A DNA stretch of 26,837 nt from MGR-bin208 sp043779285 (lineage in GTDB: Bacteria; Bacteroidota; Bacteroidia; Chitinophagales; Chitinophagaceae). Below are positions 7,088 through 14,033 of the stretch, piece by piece. The notes beneath the pieces are model-generated. The model saw nothing but the letters and a program-made list of their open reading frames with translations. It was not told where the DNA came from and made no database searches. The stretch covers positions 1-26,837 of the forward strand of contig JAYWEL010000091.1 in the NCBI GenBank assembly GCA_043779285.1. The letters are read 5' to 3'. Within the stretch, counting starts at the first letter, position 1. Every line of letters starts with the position of its first letter. The position numbers and the translations under genes are program-made.

Positions 7088-8224
7088 TTATGCATTTCGT
7101 CTTTTTAATTCTATTGCTGAATTGCGTGTAAATGCATCGTTCATAATTTCGGCAATCAATTCTGTAAAATTATTTCCGTTGAGTCGGAGTATTGCTCCTA
7201 TAGATGTATAATCTTCATCTTCACTTAAACCACATTGGGCATTCACTTCCAGCACATATAGTTTTCGGGTTTCTTTATCCATTCTTATATCTGCTCTTGT
7301 ATAACCGCATCCTTTAGTAGCAACAAATGCATCCCAACTGATTTTCTTTATCTCCTCAATTAATGAAACATCGGGCAACGCATATTCATAAAAATTTGCT
7401 TCATTGGGCATGGCTTCTTCTTCTTCATAAATTTCCCATAGCCGGTCGAAGGATAAAAACTTTTCCTGCTCGGGTAGGGATGCATGAAAAACCCGTTCCA
7501 CCGGAGTATAAATTTTTGCATTATCCGGATCATTATAAGAGCCTGTTATCAGCACCGTAAATTCGGGACCACTGATAAAAGATTCGGCAATCAATCCGTC
7601 TGTTGCTAAATCCCAACCCCGGTATCCATCAAACATTTTATCGACCTGTTCTTTTAAATCTACTTGATTGTTCACTACGTTTTTAACTCCTACTCCCATA
7701 CTCCCACCAGAAACTGATGGCTTTATTATGACCGGTGAATCTAATTTATCAAAAATATTTTCAATGGCTTCTTTAGTCTGAATGGCTTTCCAATTGGCGG
7801 TAGGAACATGTGCTTTATCGAAAGCTTCCTTCATGGTTATTTTAGACGTGGTGATATGATAAAAATATTCATCCGCCCCGGTATAAATCAATTCATTTTC
7901 TTCCAATAATTTCACCACCGATATGCCTGCTGTTCCGTTTATTTCATCGCCATCGCAGAGGTTAAAAACAACCGGCGTTTTGATTCCAAAATCTTTTTCT
8001 TTTACAATCCCTTCAATAATTTCTTCGTAATTTTTTAATGTAACGGGTTGCCATATCCATTCAATACCCAATTGGGAAAAAACCTTTTGGTATTCGGCAA
8101 TACTCTGTCTAAAGTCGTAGTAATAATCAATATTGGCATCCATGGTTTCCAAATGCGGTGCCAACACCCATACTTTTATTAGATGATTTTCAAACGGGAA
8201 CATGCATGGGTTCAATGTATCCAT
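7088..8224 (-). CDS. D-Ala-D-Ala-ligase-like ATP-grasp enzyme
   Basis: A 378-residue stand-alone ATP-grasp protein. Seen in order: VVFNLCDGDEINGTAG at 85-100, the glycine-rich ATP loop IIKPSVSGGSMGVGV at 166-180, FISGPEFTVLI at 216-226, GYTRADIR at 307-314 and the metal-binding strand YVLEVNAQCGLSEDEDYTS at 323-341, where Glu326 and Asn328 should bind magnesium. The shared NLC[DE]G and LE[IV]N motifs show that it and the following ATP-grasp/SET protein are related, perhaps an old tandem duplication. Ordinary Ddl is about 300-360 residues and ends in EVNTLPG; this one has EVNAQCG, so it is probably not the cell-wall D-Ala ligase. The likely reaction is amide or peptide ligation of an unknown substrate. 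It starts at ATG 8224; 126 bp separate it from the upstream membrane-protein gene. Confidence 0.8.
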   Translation of the reverse strand: MDTLNPCMFPFENHLIKVWVLAPHLETMDANIDYYYDFRQSIAEYQKVFSQLGIEWIWQPVTLKNYEEIIEGIVKEKDFGIKTPVVFNLCDGDEINGTAGISVVKLLEENELIYTGADEYFYHITTSKITMKEAFDKAHVPTANWKAIQTKEAIENIFDKLDSPVIIKPSVSGGSMGVGVKNVVNNQVDLKEQVDKMFDGYRGWDLATDGLIAESFISGPEFTVLITGSYNDPDNAKIYTPVERVFHASLPEQEKFLSFDRLWEIYEEEEAMPNEANFYEYALPDVSLIEEIKKISWDAFVATKGCGYTRADIRMDKETRKLYVLEVNAQCGLSEDEDYTSIGAILRLNGNNFTELIAEIMNDAFTRNSAIELKRRNA

Positions 8225-8350
8225 AGAAAATAATGGGCAGTTATTGGGCTAGATAAAATCTTAACTGTCTTTTGATAAACTTGGTTAATTTTTTAATTTA
8301 AAATCTCATCAACTTATGTAAAGTTAATAAACAACCCACTTAGCATCATC

Positions 8351-9595
8351 TCATTTGAATAAAAACAGCCATGGGAAAATGAATGTTACAACCATGGTCC
8401 ATATGCAATAAACCGGCAAGAAAACCGCAATAGATTTTTCAACTTCTTCTATATTCCCTTTTTGGGTTATTGTTTTAAAAAGCCGGTATGTAATCACAAA
8501 CAGGTTTGATAAAATTAACAGATTGCCTCCTAAAACCGCCAATCGGTTTGGGGTAATACCCATGGTTGTTAGCCTGTACAAAATGGCCGAAACAGCAATA
8601 CCATTAACGATAACTGTTACAACGGAAAGAAGAAAAAGTATGATTGCCCCTGCTTGGCTTTTTGACGATCTTGAAGTTTCGGCTACTGCAAATAAAATAA
8701 TGGCCATTACACCAATCAGTAAGGCATTAAAGGTCATTAAAAACTCCCGGTCATTATACGGGTCCTTGCCGGAATAAATAATGGCCCCCAAATAAACAAC
8801 AAGGGTTATTAAAACCAAGGGGCTGAAAATTTTTGCAATGATTGGTGAAACCTTACTTACCAATTGTGGATTTGTTTGGGTTATGTATGTTCCGATAATC
8901 GGTGCAGCAGCAAGTCCAAAAATGCCGAAATAATCGAAATAGAATTGGGCGATTTCCAATCCAATTAATGAAAATAATCCAATAGTGATACCCGTTAAAA
9001 TTATACCGGCAATTAATATCAAGGTGGTCATTACAATTAAGTCGCCATTGTATCGAAGAAAATCAAGTCGCTTATTATAATTTTTTAAATTGCCAGCAAT
9101 AAATGCAAATCCCAGTACTGACCAAAGTAGTAAAGGCAGATGGATACTGGATAACATCAGGGTATCGCTATGGGTATTATCGGGTAATAAATTAATAAAA
9201 ACACAGGATGCAATAATTATAAATGCGAGAATCAGTATTTTCTTAAGCGGCATATTATTCTTCCACACGAAATATGCTGCCAGAAAAGGAAATACAATAA
9301 AACTGATATTCCTGGTATAGAAAAACTCTTCATTCATGGGTAAAATTTCCGGAAGTTTGGCTATGCTACCTGCCAACAGTGTAGCTAAAATAATGATAGA
9401 CCAATCTTTTGTTGTACCCCAGGAAATTTCTGAGCTGTCATCATTCAATCGCTCTTTCCAAAAGGTTGCAAGTTGGTTATCCTTGATTTCGGGATAGACC
9501 TCATTAAAAGTCTGTTTGAATGCTGTTTTATTCTCACGGTACAATTTTTCAAGCTGTTGAGGGTTGTCAATATTTGCCAGGATGTCTTCTCTCAT
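8351..9595 (-). CDS. multi-pass membrane protein, DUF4153-like
   Basis: A 414-residue protein with a cytoplasmic N-terminal helix region of about 70 residues (LEKLYRENKTAFKQTFNEVY), then about 10 hydrophobic segments from residue 67 to the end. The C-terminal pattern (GITPNRLAVLGGNLLILSN, then KSIAVFLPVYCIWTMVVTF and IFPWLF) reminds me of DUF4153-type Bacteroidota membrane proteins. That assignment is from memory and no function follows from it. It begins 7 bp after the end of the upstream lipoprotein-like gene, so the two are likely co-transcribed. The ATP-grasp pair lies downstream on the same strand. Confidence 0.6.
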   Translation of the reverse strand: MREDILANIDNPQQLEKLYRENKTAFKQTFNEVYPEIKDNQLATFWKERLNDDSSEISWGTTKDWSIIILATLLAGSIAKLPEILPMNEEFFYTRNISFIVFPFLAAYFVWKNNMPLKKILILAFIIIASCVFINLLPDNTHSDTLMLSSIHLPLLLWSVLGFAFIAGNLKNYNKRLDFLRYNGDLIVMTTLILIAGIILTGITIGLFSLIGLEIAQFYFDYFGIFGLAAAPIIGTYITQTNPQLVSKVSPIIAKIFSPLVLITLVVYLGAIIYSGKDPYNDREFLMTFNALLIGVMAIILFAVAETSRSSKSQAGAIILFLLSVVTVIVNGIAVSAILYRLTTMGITPNRLAVLGGNLLILSNLFVITYRLFKTITQKGNIEEVEKSIAVFLPVYCIWTMVVTFIFPWLFLFK

Positions 9596-9602
9596 AAATA
9601 AA

Positions 9603-10259
9603 TTATTGTTTTACTTCATATTTGGTCAATATGTCAAAACTGCCTCCGGCATATTCTTTACGAATAATTCCAATTCCCTTTGCCCAGAAAACTTTTAAAG
9701 TTGAATCAGCGGGGTTAAAGTAAAAAGGGATGTGTTGAAATACCTTTACCCCGTAAAATTTGTTTGCACCCATCTGATACTCCGGAAGGAACTCTTTGTA
9801 TTTTACAGCAGCTTGAGAACTGTGTGTGTAACGAACGCTATCATTTATATTTCCTGAAAAATATCCGATTTGTGAATAATTGTTTTGCATTCCATGTCTG
9901 ATGATGTACTCCGTACGTCTTGCAGACGATCGGTTGTCATCAATTAATCCCAGAGAAATGTAAAAAGAATCTTTAAGAAATGAACTGAATCCTTTGCCTG
10001 AATATTGTTCGAAAGAAGGCTGGCAGAATTCACCTTGATTAAATTCTTTTCCTGCTTTTACAAGTATTTGTGTGTCGCTTACTCCCGCAGGCATTTTTTC
10101 ATAAATCCAGTAAGAATGACTCTGGAAAACTGTATATTTTTTTGCTTCTTCATCAAGGTAAAAAACCATATCATTTCTTTTATAGGAACAAGAGCAGGGT
10201 TGAAAAATAAGGATAAAGAGCAAATTTGATAAGAACAACAAATTCGTAGAACAGGTCAT
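9603..10259 (-). CDS. hypothetical secreted protein, possible lipoprotein
   Basis: A 218-residue protein of unrecognised family. The N-terminus is hydrophobic (LLFLSNLLFILIF) and ends in QPCSCSY, where a Cys could be lipidated, though the lipobox is poor. The remainder is soluble, rich in aromatic residues and beta-strand-like, with segments such as VFQSHSYWIYEKMPAGVSD and GVKVFQHIPFYFNPADSTLK. The end KVFWAKGIGIIRKEYAGGSF has the look of Bacteroidota proteins of unknown function with a terminal beta-sheet. The 7-bp gap to the membrane protein downstream suggests one transcript. It is probably exposed at the outer membrane or in the periplasm. Confidence 0.6.
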   Translation of the reverse strand: MTCSTNLLFLSNLLFILIFQPCSCSYKRNDMVFYLDEEAKKYTVFQSHSYWIYEKMPAGVSDTQILVKAGKEFNQGEFCQPSFEQYSGKGFSSFLKDSFYISLGLIDDNRSSARRTEYIIRHGMQNNYSQIGYFSGNINDSVRYTHSSQAAVKYKEFLPEYQMGANKFYGVKVFQHIPFYFNPADSTLKVFWAKGIGIIRKEYAGGSFDILTKYEVKQ

Positions 10260-10460
10260 AAAACATTTATTGAAAGAGTAATAATAGGTAGGTTCTAAAA
10301 ATTGCTTTTTTTATTTCGATTAAAAAAATCGTAGAACCCGTTAACCGATTTTCTCAAATTCATAATAAATTTATGATATATACTCAGAATTAGCTCATCT
10401 AAAATTTTATTTTGTTGATTTTCTAATTCATTGCAGATGCTTTCAAATAACTGATTATAA

Positions 10461-10667
10461 ATGATGCTAAAGCTAAATTGATTTTTTCTTTTTATCAGTC
10501 AGTTGAAACTGTCTATAGTTGATAGTAGAGTTTTCTTATCTATTGTAGTTTGCTTCAGTTTGAATGTGGCTAAATCCAAAATTAGTTTTTTCCCTTATCA
10601 GTCAGTTGAAACTGACTGCAACTGATAGTTGAGTTTTTTATCCATTGCAGTTTGCTTCAGCAAACTG
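10461..10667. repeat. two tandem copies of an approximately 103-bp structured repeat
   Basis: Copy A (10461-10563) and copy B (10564-10667) align throughout: ATGnnGCTAAA at the start, a T-rich spacer, TATCAGTCAGTTGAAACTG, GATAGTnGAGTTTT and TTGnAGTTTGCTTCAG. Copy B has three perfect hairpins: CAGTCAGTT/AACTGACTG at 10599-10618, CAACT/AGTTG at 10619-10631 and CAGTTTGC/GCAAACTG with a TTCA loop at 10648-10667. The first and third of these stems are broken in copy A. This is the signature of a REP-like or other structured intergenic repeat in which B is the fresher copy. Confidence 0.7.
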
Positions 10668-10703
10668 TAAACAAAAATATTTATACAGGGCTTAAGCCAC
10701 ATT
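10563..10703. repeat. inverted repeat pair flanking repeat copy B (MITE-like)
   Basis: AATGTGGCT at 10563-10571 is matched by its reverse complement AGCCACATT at 10695-10703, and weak similarity continues inward. The pair encloses the whole structured repeat copy B, giving a 141-bp unit with terminal inverted repeats. No clear target-site duplication was found. Confidence 0.4.
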
Positions 10704-10790
10704 ATGCAAAAAGTTAAGCAACTAATTATTCTTCATCATAATAAAAGATTTGTCGATTAGAACCTAAGATGGAAATGATCAATAGCATTC

Positions 10791-10822
10791 AAAAAAAAAC
10801 CGGAGCCAGGCTCCGGGTTTTC
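10791..10822 (-). terminator. intrinsic terminator of the Spy-like gene
   Basis: A seven-bp GC-rich stem (CCGGAGC/GCTCCGG, loop CAG) lies just after the stop codon of the gene at 10825-11208. It is followed on the minus strand by nine T (plus-strand A run at 10791-10799). The plus-strand side also has a short T run, so it may act weakly both ways. Confidence 0.85.
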
Positions 10823-10824
10823 AG

Positions 10825-11208
10825 TTACTGAGGTCTGCGTTGAGGGGTCAACGAAGGCACAATATCCGTAGTCCACTTTTTAAATTGTTCCTCCGAAAAT
10901 ATTTTTTTCAATTTTTCGTCTCTTTCAGAACCCATCTGCTGTATTTTTTCACGCATGGCATCCCTGTCTGGCATACCCCCACCGGCCATCATTTCTTCCC
11001 GCATTTTTTCCTGGGCTTTATAAAAATCGGTAATGACAGTTTGTGTTTCCGTGTTTTTTGCCTTGTCCAGATTAAAATCTGTCAATTTAGTCATTACATC
11101 AGAGACTCTTTCTTCTACAGTTTTACGAACAGCACCACCTTGGGCAGAAGCATTATTAAAAACCATAGTCAGAAGGAAAAGGGTAGAGAGCAGGAAAATT
11201 TTTTTCAT
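10825..11208 (-). CDS. small periplasmic Spy/CpxP-like protein
   Basis: A 127-residue protein with a cleavable signal peptide (ending NNASAQ) and a mature part that is almost all charged helix: TVEERVSDVMTKLTDFNLDK, EKMREEMMAGGG, MPDRDAMREKIQQMGSERDE and KLKKIFSEEQFKKWTTDI. The two regions of the type [KQ]LTxFxLDxxQ and LKKI[LF]xxEQFxKW resemble the LTxxQ-like repeats of periplasmic Spy/CpxP-type helical chaperones common in Bacteroidota. It likely binds unfolded protein or metal in the periplasm; this is a family-level inference. It has its own terminator and appears monocistronic. The Spy-like pseudogene at 4290 belongs to a similar class but is not a close copy. Confidence 0.65.
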   Translation of the reverse strand: MKKIFLLSTLFLLTMVFNNASAQGGAVRKTVEERVSDVMTKLTDFNLDKAKNTETQTVITDFYKAQEKMREEMMAGGGMPDRDAMREKIQQMGSERDEKLKKIFSEEQFKKWTTDIVPSLTPQRRPQ

Positions 11209-11309
11209 GTTTTTTTAAATTTTAGATGCTAAATCTATTTATAAATAAACTGAATATGCTTTTTTCAAAGTTAAATATGGTTAATACGGTCCATTAATTT
11301 AAATCGGTT

Positions 11310-11316
11310 TATCTTG
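11310..11316 (+). promoter_or_regulatory. possible -7 promoter element for the DUF5606 gene
   Basis: TATCTTG followed by CAGCCCC closely resembles the tRNA-Phe promoter of this window (TATCTTTG followed by CTGCCCC), but is one T short of TAnnTTTG. No TTTG is found at the -33 spacing. It would give a leader of about 25 nt before the ATG at 11346. Confidence 0.4.
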
Positions 11317-11345
11317 CAGCCCCAAAATAAGATAAAAAGAAGATC

Positions 11346-11876
11346 ATGGAATACAGTAAAATCATTGCCGTTACAGGCTTTTCAGAATTATTTGAATTAA
11401 TTATCAGTAAAGCTGACGGAGCAATTTTGAAGTCGATGAAAGACAAAACGAGTAAATTTATTTCATCCCGTGTTAATCAGTTTACACAACTGACCACCAT
11501 AGAAATTTATACTGCTAATGAAAATGCTAATCTGGTAGACATTTTTGCAGCCATGCAAAATAGCAAAGAAGCATTGCCCGATGTAAAAAACAATGCTGCG
11601 TTGAGAAGCTATTTCGAAAAAGTATATCCGGCTATGGATTTCGAAAGAGTATATGCCAGCGACATGAAAAAAATCGTTAAGTGGTTTGAGCAATTGACAG
11701 CAAATAATGTTGACATTAAACTGGAAGAAGTTGTTGAAGAAATACCTGAACCAGCAACAACTACTGCCGTTGTTGTAGAAGAAGTTGTTGAAGTAAAGAA
11801 AAAAACTAAAGAAACAAAAACGGATGATGCAGAAGAAGTTCCCCAAAAAACAACCCGCAAAAAGAAAGCTGATTAA
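11346..11876 (+). CDS. DUF5606 domain protein
   Basis: A 176-residue cytoplasmic protein that I recognise as the Bacteroidota DUF5606 family from its opening MEYSKIIAVTGFSELFELI, SKADGAILKSMKDKTSKFIS, EIYTANENANLVDIFAAMQ and FEKVYPAMDFERVYASDMKK. The conserved domain covers residues 1 to about 125. The tail (about 126-176) is low-complexity, first acidic (EEVVEEIPEP, VVVEEVVEV) and then strongly basic (KKKTKETKT and TTRKKKAD), and is likely disordered. No function is known to me; the basic tail could contact nucleic acid. It is followed directly by a strong terminator. Confidence 0.9.
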   Translation: MEYSKIIAVTGFSELFELIISKADGAILKSMKDKTSKFISSRVNQFTQLTTIEIYTANENANLVDIFAAMQNSKEALPDVKNNAALRSYFEKVYPAMDFERVYASDMKKIVKWFEQLTANNVDIKLEEVVEEIPEPATTTAVVVEEVVEVKKKTKETKTDDAEEVPQKTTRKKKAD

Positions 11877-11893
11877 TATCTAACTAAATCATC

Positions 11894-11942
11894 AAAAGCC
11901 ACAAACTTCAGTTTTTATTACTAGTTGTTTGTGGCTTTTTTA
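11894..11942 (+). terminator. intrinsic terminator after the DUF5606 gene
   Basis: A perfect 13-bp stem (AAAAGCCACAAAC, 11894-11906, with 11927-11939) encloses a 20-base loop and ends in a T run. It separates DUF5606 from the M3 peptidase gene that starts at 11956. Confidence 0.9.
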
Positions 11943-11955
11943 ATTAATAAAAACA

Positions 11956-13707
11956 ATGAATACAACAGCAAACATAAAAAAACTACCCCGCCAATTTTTG
12001 TCAGAAGACTTTCATGTTACTAACTGGGAAATACTTGCGCCATTTTTTATTAATCTGGTTGAAAGAGAGATATCATCGAAAGAGTCTCTTGAAAAATGGT
12101 TAAAAGATATGAGTGAACTGGAAGCCGTCATCAGCGAAGATGCTTGCTGGCGCCAGATAAGAATGACCTGTGATACAGAAAATAAAGAATTAGAAAAAGC
12201 CTTTATTTTCTTCATGACCGAAATACAGCCACAGATTCAACCCTATGCAGATCTACTGAACCGCAAACTGGTTGATTGTGAATATGTGAAAAAATTAGAT
12301 AAAAAAAAATATTTTACCTACCTGCGAAAAGTTAAAAAAAGTATTGACTTATACCGGGAAGAGAATACAGAACTCATGGCTACACTCAATGTAAAGGCGC
12401 AGCAGTTTGGCCCTATCTCGGGCATGATGACTGTACAGGTTGATGATAAAGAATATACCCTTCAACAGGCTTCAAAATTCCTGGAAAATCCAGATAGAAC
12501 CATTCGGGAGACGGTATACAAAAAAATCAATGAAAGAAGATTGGAAGACAAAGAAAAACTGAATGATCTGTTTTCTGAGCTTGTACACCTAAGACATCAA
12601 ATTGCCCTGAATGCCGGTTTTGAAAATTACCGGGATTATAAATTCGTCGAAATGGGCCGCTTCGATTATACAAAGGAAGACTGCTTTCAATTTCATGAAG
12701 CGGTAAAACAACATGTACTTCCATTGGTTAATTCAATTTATAAAAACAAAAGGAATAAATTGAAATTAGCCCATTTAAAGCCGTGGGATGTGGAAGCAAA
12801 CCCGGATGGTGAAAAGCCGCTTATGCCATTTACAAATGCAGATGAATTATTGAGCAAGTCGATTGCCTGTTTGGATAAATTAAATCCATTTTTTGGAGAT
12901 TGCCTTCGAAAAATGAAAGAATTGGATCGATTGGATCTAGAGAGTCGTAAAGGAAAATCTCCCGGCGGATATAATTGTCCTTTGGCAGAAACCGGTGCTC
13001 CATTCATTTTTATGAATGCTGCAGGGCAAATGCAGGATGTTACTACAATGATTCATGAAAGTGGACATGCTGTTCATTCTTTTCTTTCGCACCCACTCGA
13101 ACTTTCATCTTTTAAAGAATACCCGACCGAGATTGCAGAAGTAGCAAGTATGGCCATGGAATTGTTCAGTATGGAATATTGGCAGGTATTTTTTGACAAC
13201 ATAGAAGATTTATCCCGGGCAAAAGAGCATCAACTGGAAAGAGTAATAACCATATTTCCATGGATAGCTATTATTGATAAATTTCAACATTGGGTTTATG
13301 AAAATCCAAATCATAGTCTGGAAGAAAGGCGTGAAAACTGGATTGAAATATTAACTGAATTCTCAACTACTGAAATTGATTATACCGGATTGGATGAATT
13401 TAGAAATTATGGTTGGCAAAAACAATTGCATTTATTTGAAGTACCCTTTTATTATATCGAGTATGGTATTGCTCAACTAGGTGCAATAGGTTTATGGCAA
13501 CAGTTTAAATTAAACCAACAATCAGCCCTTGCAAATTATATGAATGCTCTTTCCTTGGGTGGAGTTCCTACTTTACCCGAATTATTTGAAGTAGCCGGAT
13601 TAAAGCTTGATCTTTCACCGGAGCATATTAAACAACTCATGACATTTATTAATATGGAATTAAATAATAATATAACTCTGATGTGTAATACCGCTTATAA
13701 ACAGTAA
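11956..13707 (+). CDS. M3 family oligoendopeptidase (PepF-like)
   Basis: A 583-residue cytoplasmic zinc metallopeptidase that cleaves short peptides. The active-site HExxH is in TTMIHESGHAVHSFLSH at residues 363-379, with His367, Glu368 and His371. The third zinc ligand is expected in the EIAEVASMAMELF helix about 25 residues later. Other family text includes GGYNCPLAETGAPFIFMNAA before the zinc site and FYYIEYGIAQLGAIGLW near the C-terminus, which is the substrate-binding Tyr region. Length and motifs suit the oligoendopeptidase F branch. The body ends naturally near SPEHIKQLMTFINMELN. The last seven residues (CNTAYKQ) and the stop lie inside the 53-bp repeat, so the original C-terminus has probably been replaced, at a position unlikely to matter for activity. 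Confidence 0.9.
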   Translation: MNTTANIKKLPRQFLSEDFHVTNWEILAPFFINLVEREISSKESLEKWLKDMSELEAVISEDACWRQIRMTCDTENKELEKAFIFFMTEIQPQIQPYADLLNRKLVDCEYVKKLDKKKYFTYLRKVKKSIDLYREENTELMATLNVKAQQFGPISGMMTVQVDDKEYTLQQASKFLENPDRTIRETVYKKINERRLEDKEKLNDLFSELVHLRHQIALNAGFENYRDYKFVEMGRFDYTKEDCFQFHEAVKQHVLPLVNSIYKNKRNKLKLAHLKPWDVEANPDGEKPLMPFTNADELLSKSIACLDKLNPFFGDCLRKMKELDRLDLESRKGKSPGGYNCPLAETGAPFIFMNAAGQMQDVTTMIHESGHAVHSFLSHPLELSSFKEYPTEIAEVASMAMELFSMEYWQVFFDNIEDLSRAKEHQLERVITIFPWIAIIDKFQHWVYENPNHSLEERRENWIEILTEFSTTEIDYTGLDEFRNYGWQKQLHLFEVPFYYIEYGIAQLGAIGLWQQFKLNQQSALANYMNALSLGGVPTLPELFEVAGLKLDLSPEHIKQLMTFINMELNNNITLMCNTAYKQ

Positions 13708-13736
13708 ATAGTCCAATGCGCTTTTCTGCGGTATAA
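13684..13736 (+). repeat. 53-bp repeat, copy 2 (exact inverted copy at 48-100)
   Basis: Reverse complement of 48-100 without mismatch. In this copy the repeat encodes the last seven residues and the stop of the M3 peptidase and then enters the intergenic region before the tRNA-Phe promoter. The unit begins near GTAATACCGC and ends GCGGTATAA, giving short inverted ends. The two copies are in opposite orientation, about 13.6 kb apart. Confidence 0.85.
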
Positions 13737-13755
13737 GATTATTTTTCAATTTTGA

Positions 13756-13786
13756 TTTGGGTGCAACAAAAGATGCCTTATCTTTG
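13756..13786 (+). promoter_or_regulatory. Bacteroidota-type promoter of tRNA-Phe
   Basis: TTTG at 13756-13759 and TATCTTTG at 13779-13786 are separated by exactly 19 nt, a full match to the Bacteroidota primary-sigma consensus TTTG-N19-TAnnTTTG. Transcription should start near 13793, about 40 nt before the mature tRNA 5' end. Confidence 0.85.
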
Positions 13787-13833
13787 CTGCCCCGAAAGGG
13801 AAAAGGATTTGCGAAGCAAGTTTGGTATTAAGA

Positions 13834-13906
13834 GGTGCGGTAGCTCAGTCGGTAGAGCAAAGGACTGAAAATCCTTGTGTCGCCGGTTCGATCCCGGCCC
13901 ACACCA
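13834..13906 (+). tRNA. tRNA-Phe (anticodon GAA)
   Basis: A 73-nt cloverleaf. The D arm is in TAGCTCAGTCGGTAGAGC, the anticodon stem is AAGGA/TCCTT with loop CTGAAAA (anticodon GAA), and the T arm is GCCGG-TTCGATC-CCGGC. The acceptor stem GGTGCGG pairs with CCACACC at six of seven positions; position 5:68 is C opposite A. The discriminator base is A, and CCA is not encoded (CAA follows), so it would be added after transcription. A perfect promoter and terminator flank it, arguing for an active gene despite the mismatch. Confidence 0.95.
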
Positions 13907-13907
13907 C

Positions 13908-13942
13908 AAGAACCTCAACAGAAATGTTGAGGTTCTTTCGTT
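13908..13942 (+). terminator. intrinsic terminator of tRNA-Phe
   Basis: A perfect 13-bp stem (AAGAACCTCAACA, 13908-13920, with 13925-13937) with a GAAA tetraloop, ending in CTTTC. It begins two bases after the tRNA discriminator base. Confidence 0.9.
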
Positions 13943-14033
13943 TATAACCGCTTATCATAGTTATTATATTGAACATAATTAAATGTGTATTAAGTTTTAG
14001 TTTTTTCACTATCATGCACTCATAATTAAACGA

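Larger units (their letters stand above)
10260..10790. other. non-coding stretch with repeats
   Basis: About 530 bases without a credible coding frame, between two minus-strand genes. It is very AT-rich. It holds an approximately 103-bp tandem repeat (10461-10667), a pair of inverted 9-mers around the second repeat copy, and outer inverted 8-mers (GGTTCTAA at 10291-10298, TTAGAACC at 10757-10764). A local hairpin pairs GGTTCTA (10291) with TAGAACC (10332). No promoter with both consensus boxes was found. Confidence 0.6.

Noticed and set aside
10840..11232. Plus-strand frame of 130 codons over the Spy-like gene
   Set aside because: It is antisense to a gene with clear signal peptide, helix motifs and terminator, and its Phe/Arg-rich text is typical of shadow frames.
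11463..11860. Minus-strand frames over the DUF5606 gene
   Set aside because: Shadows of the low-complexity tail and conserved domain. DUF5606 is clear on the other strand.
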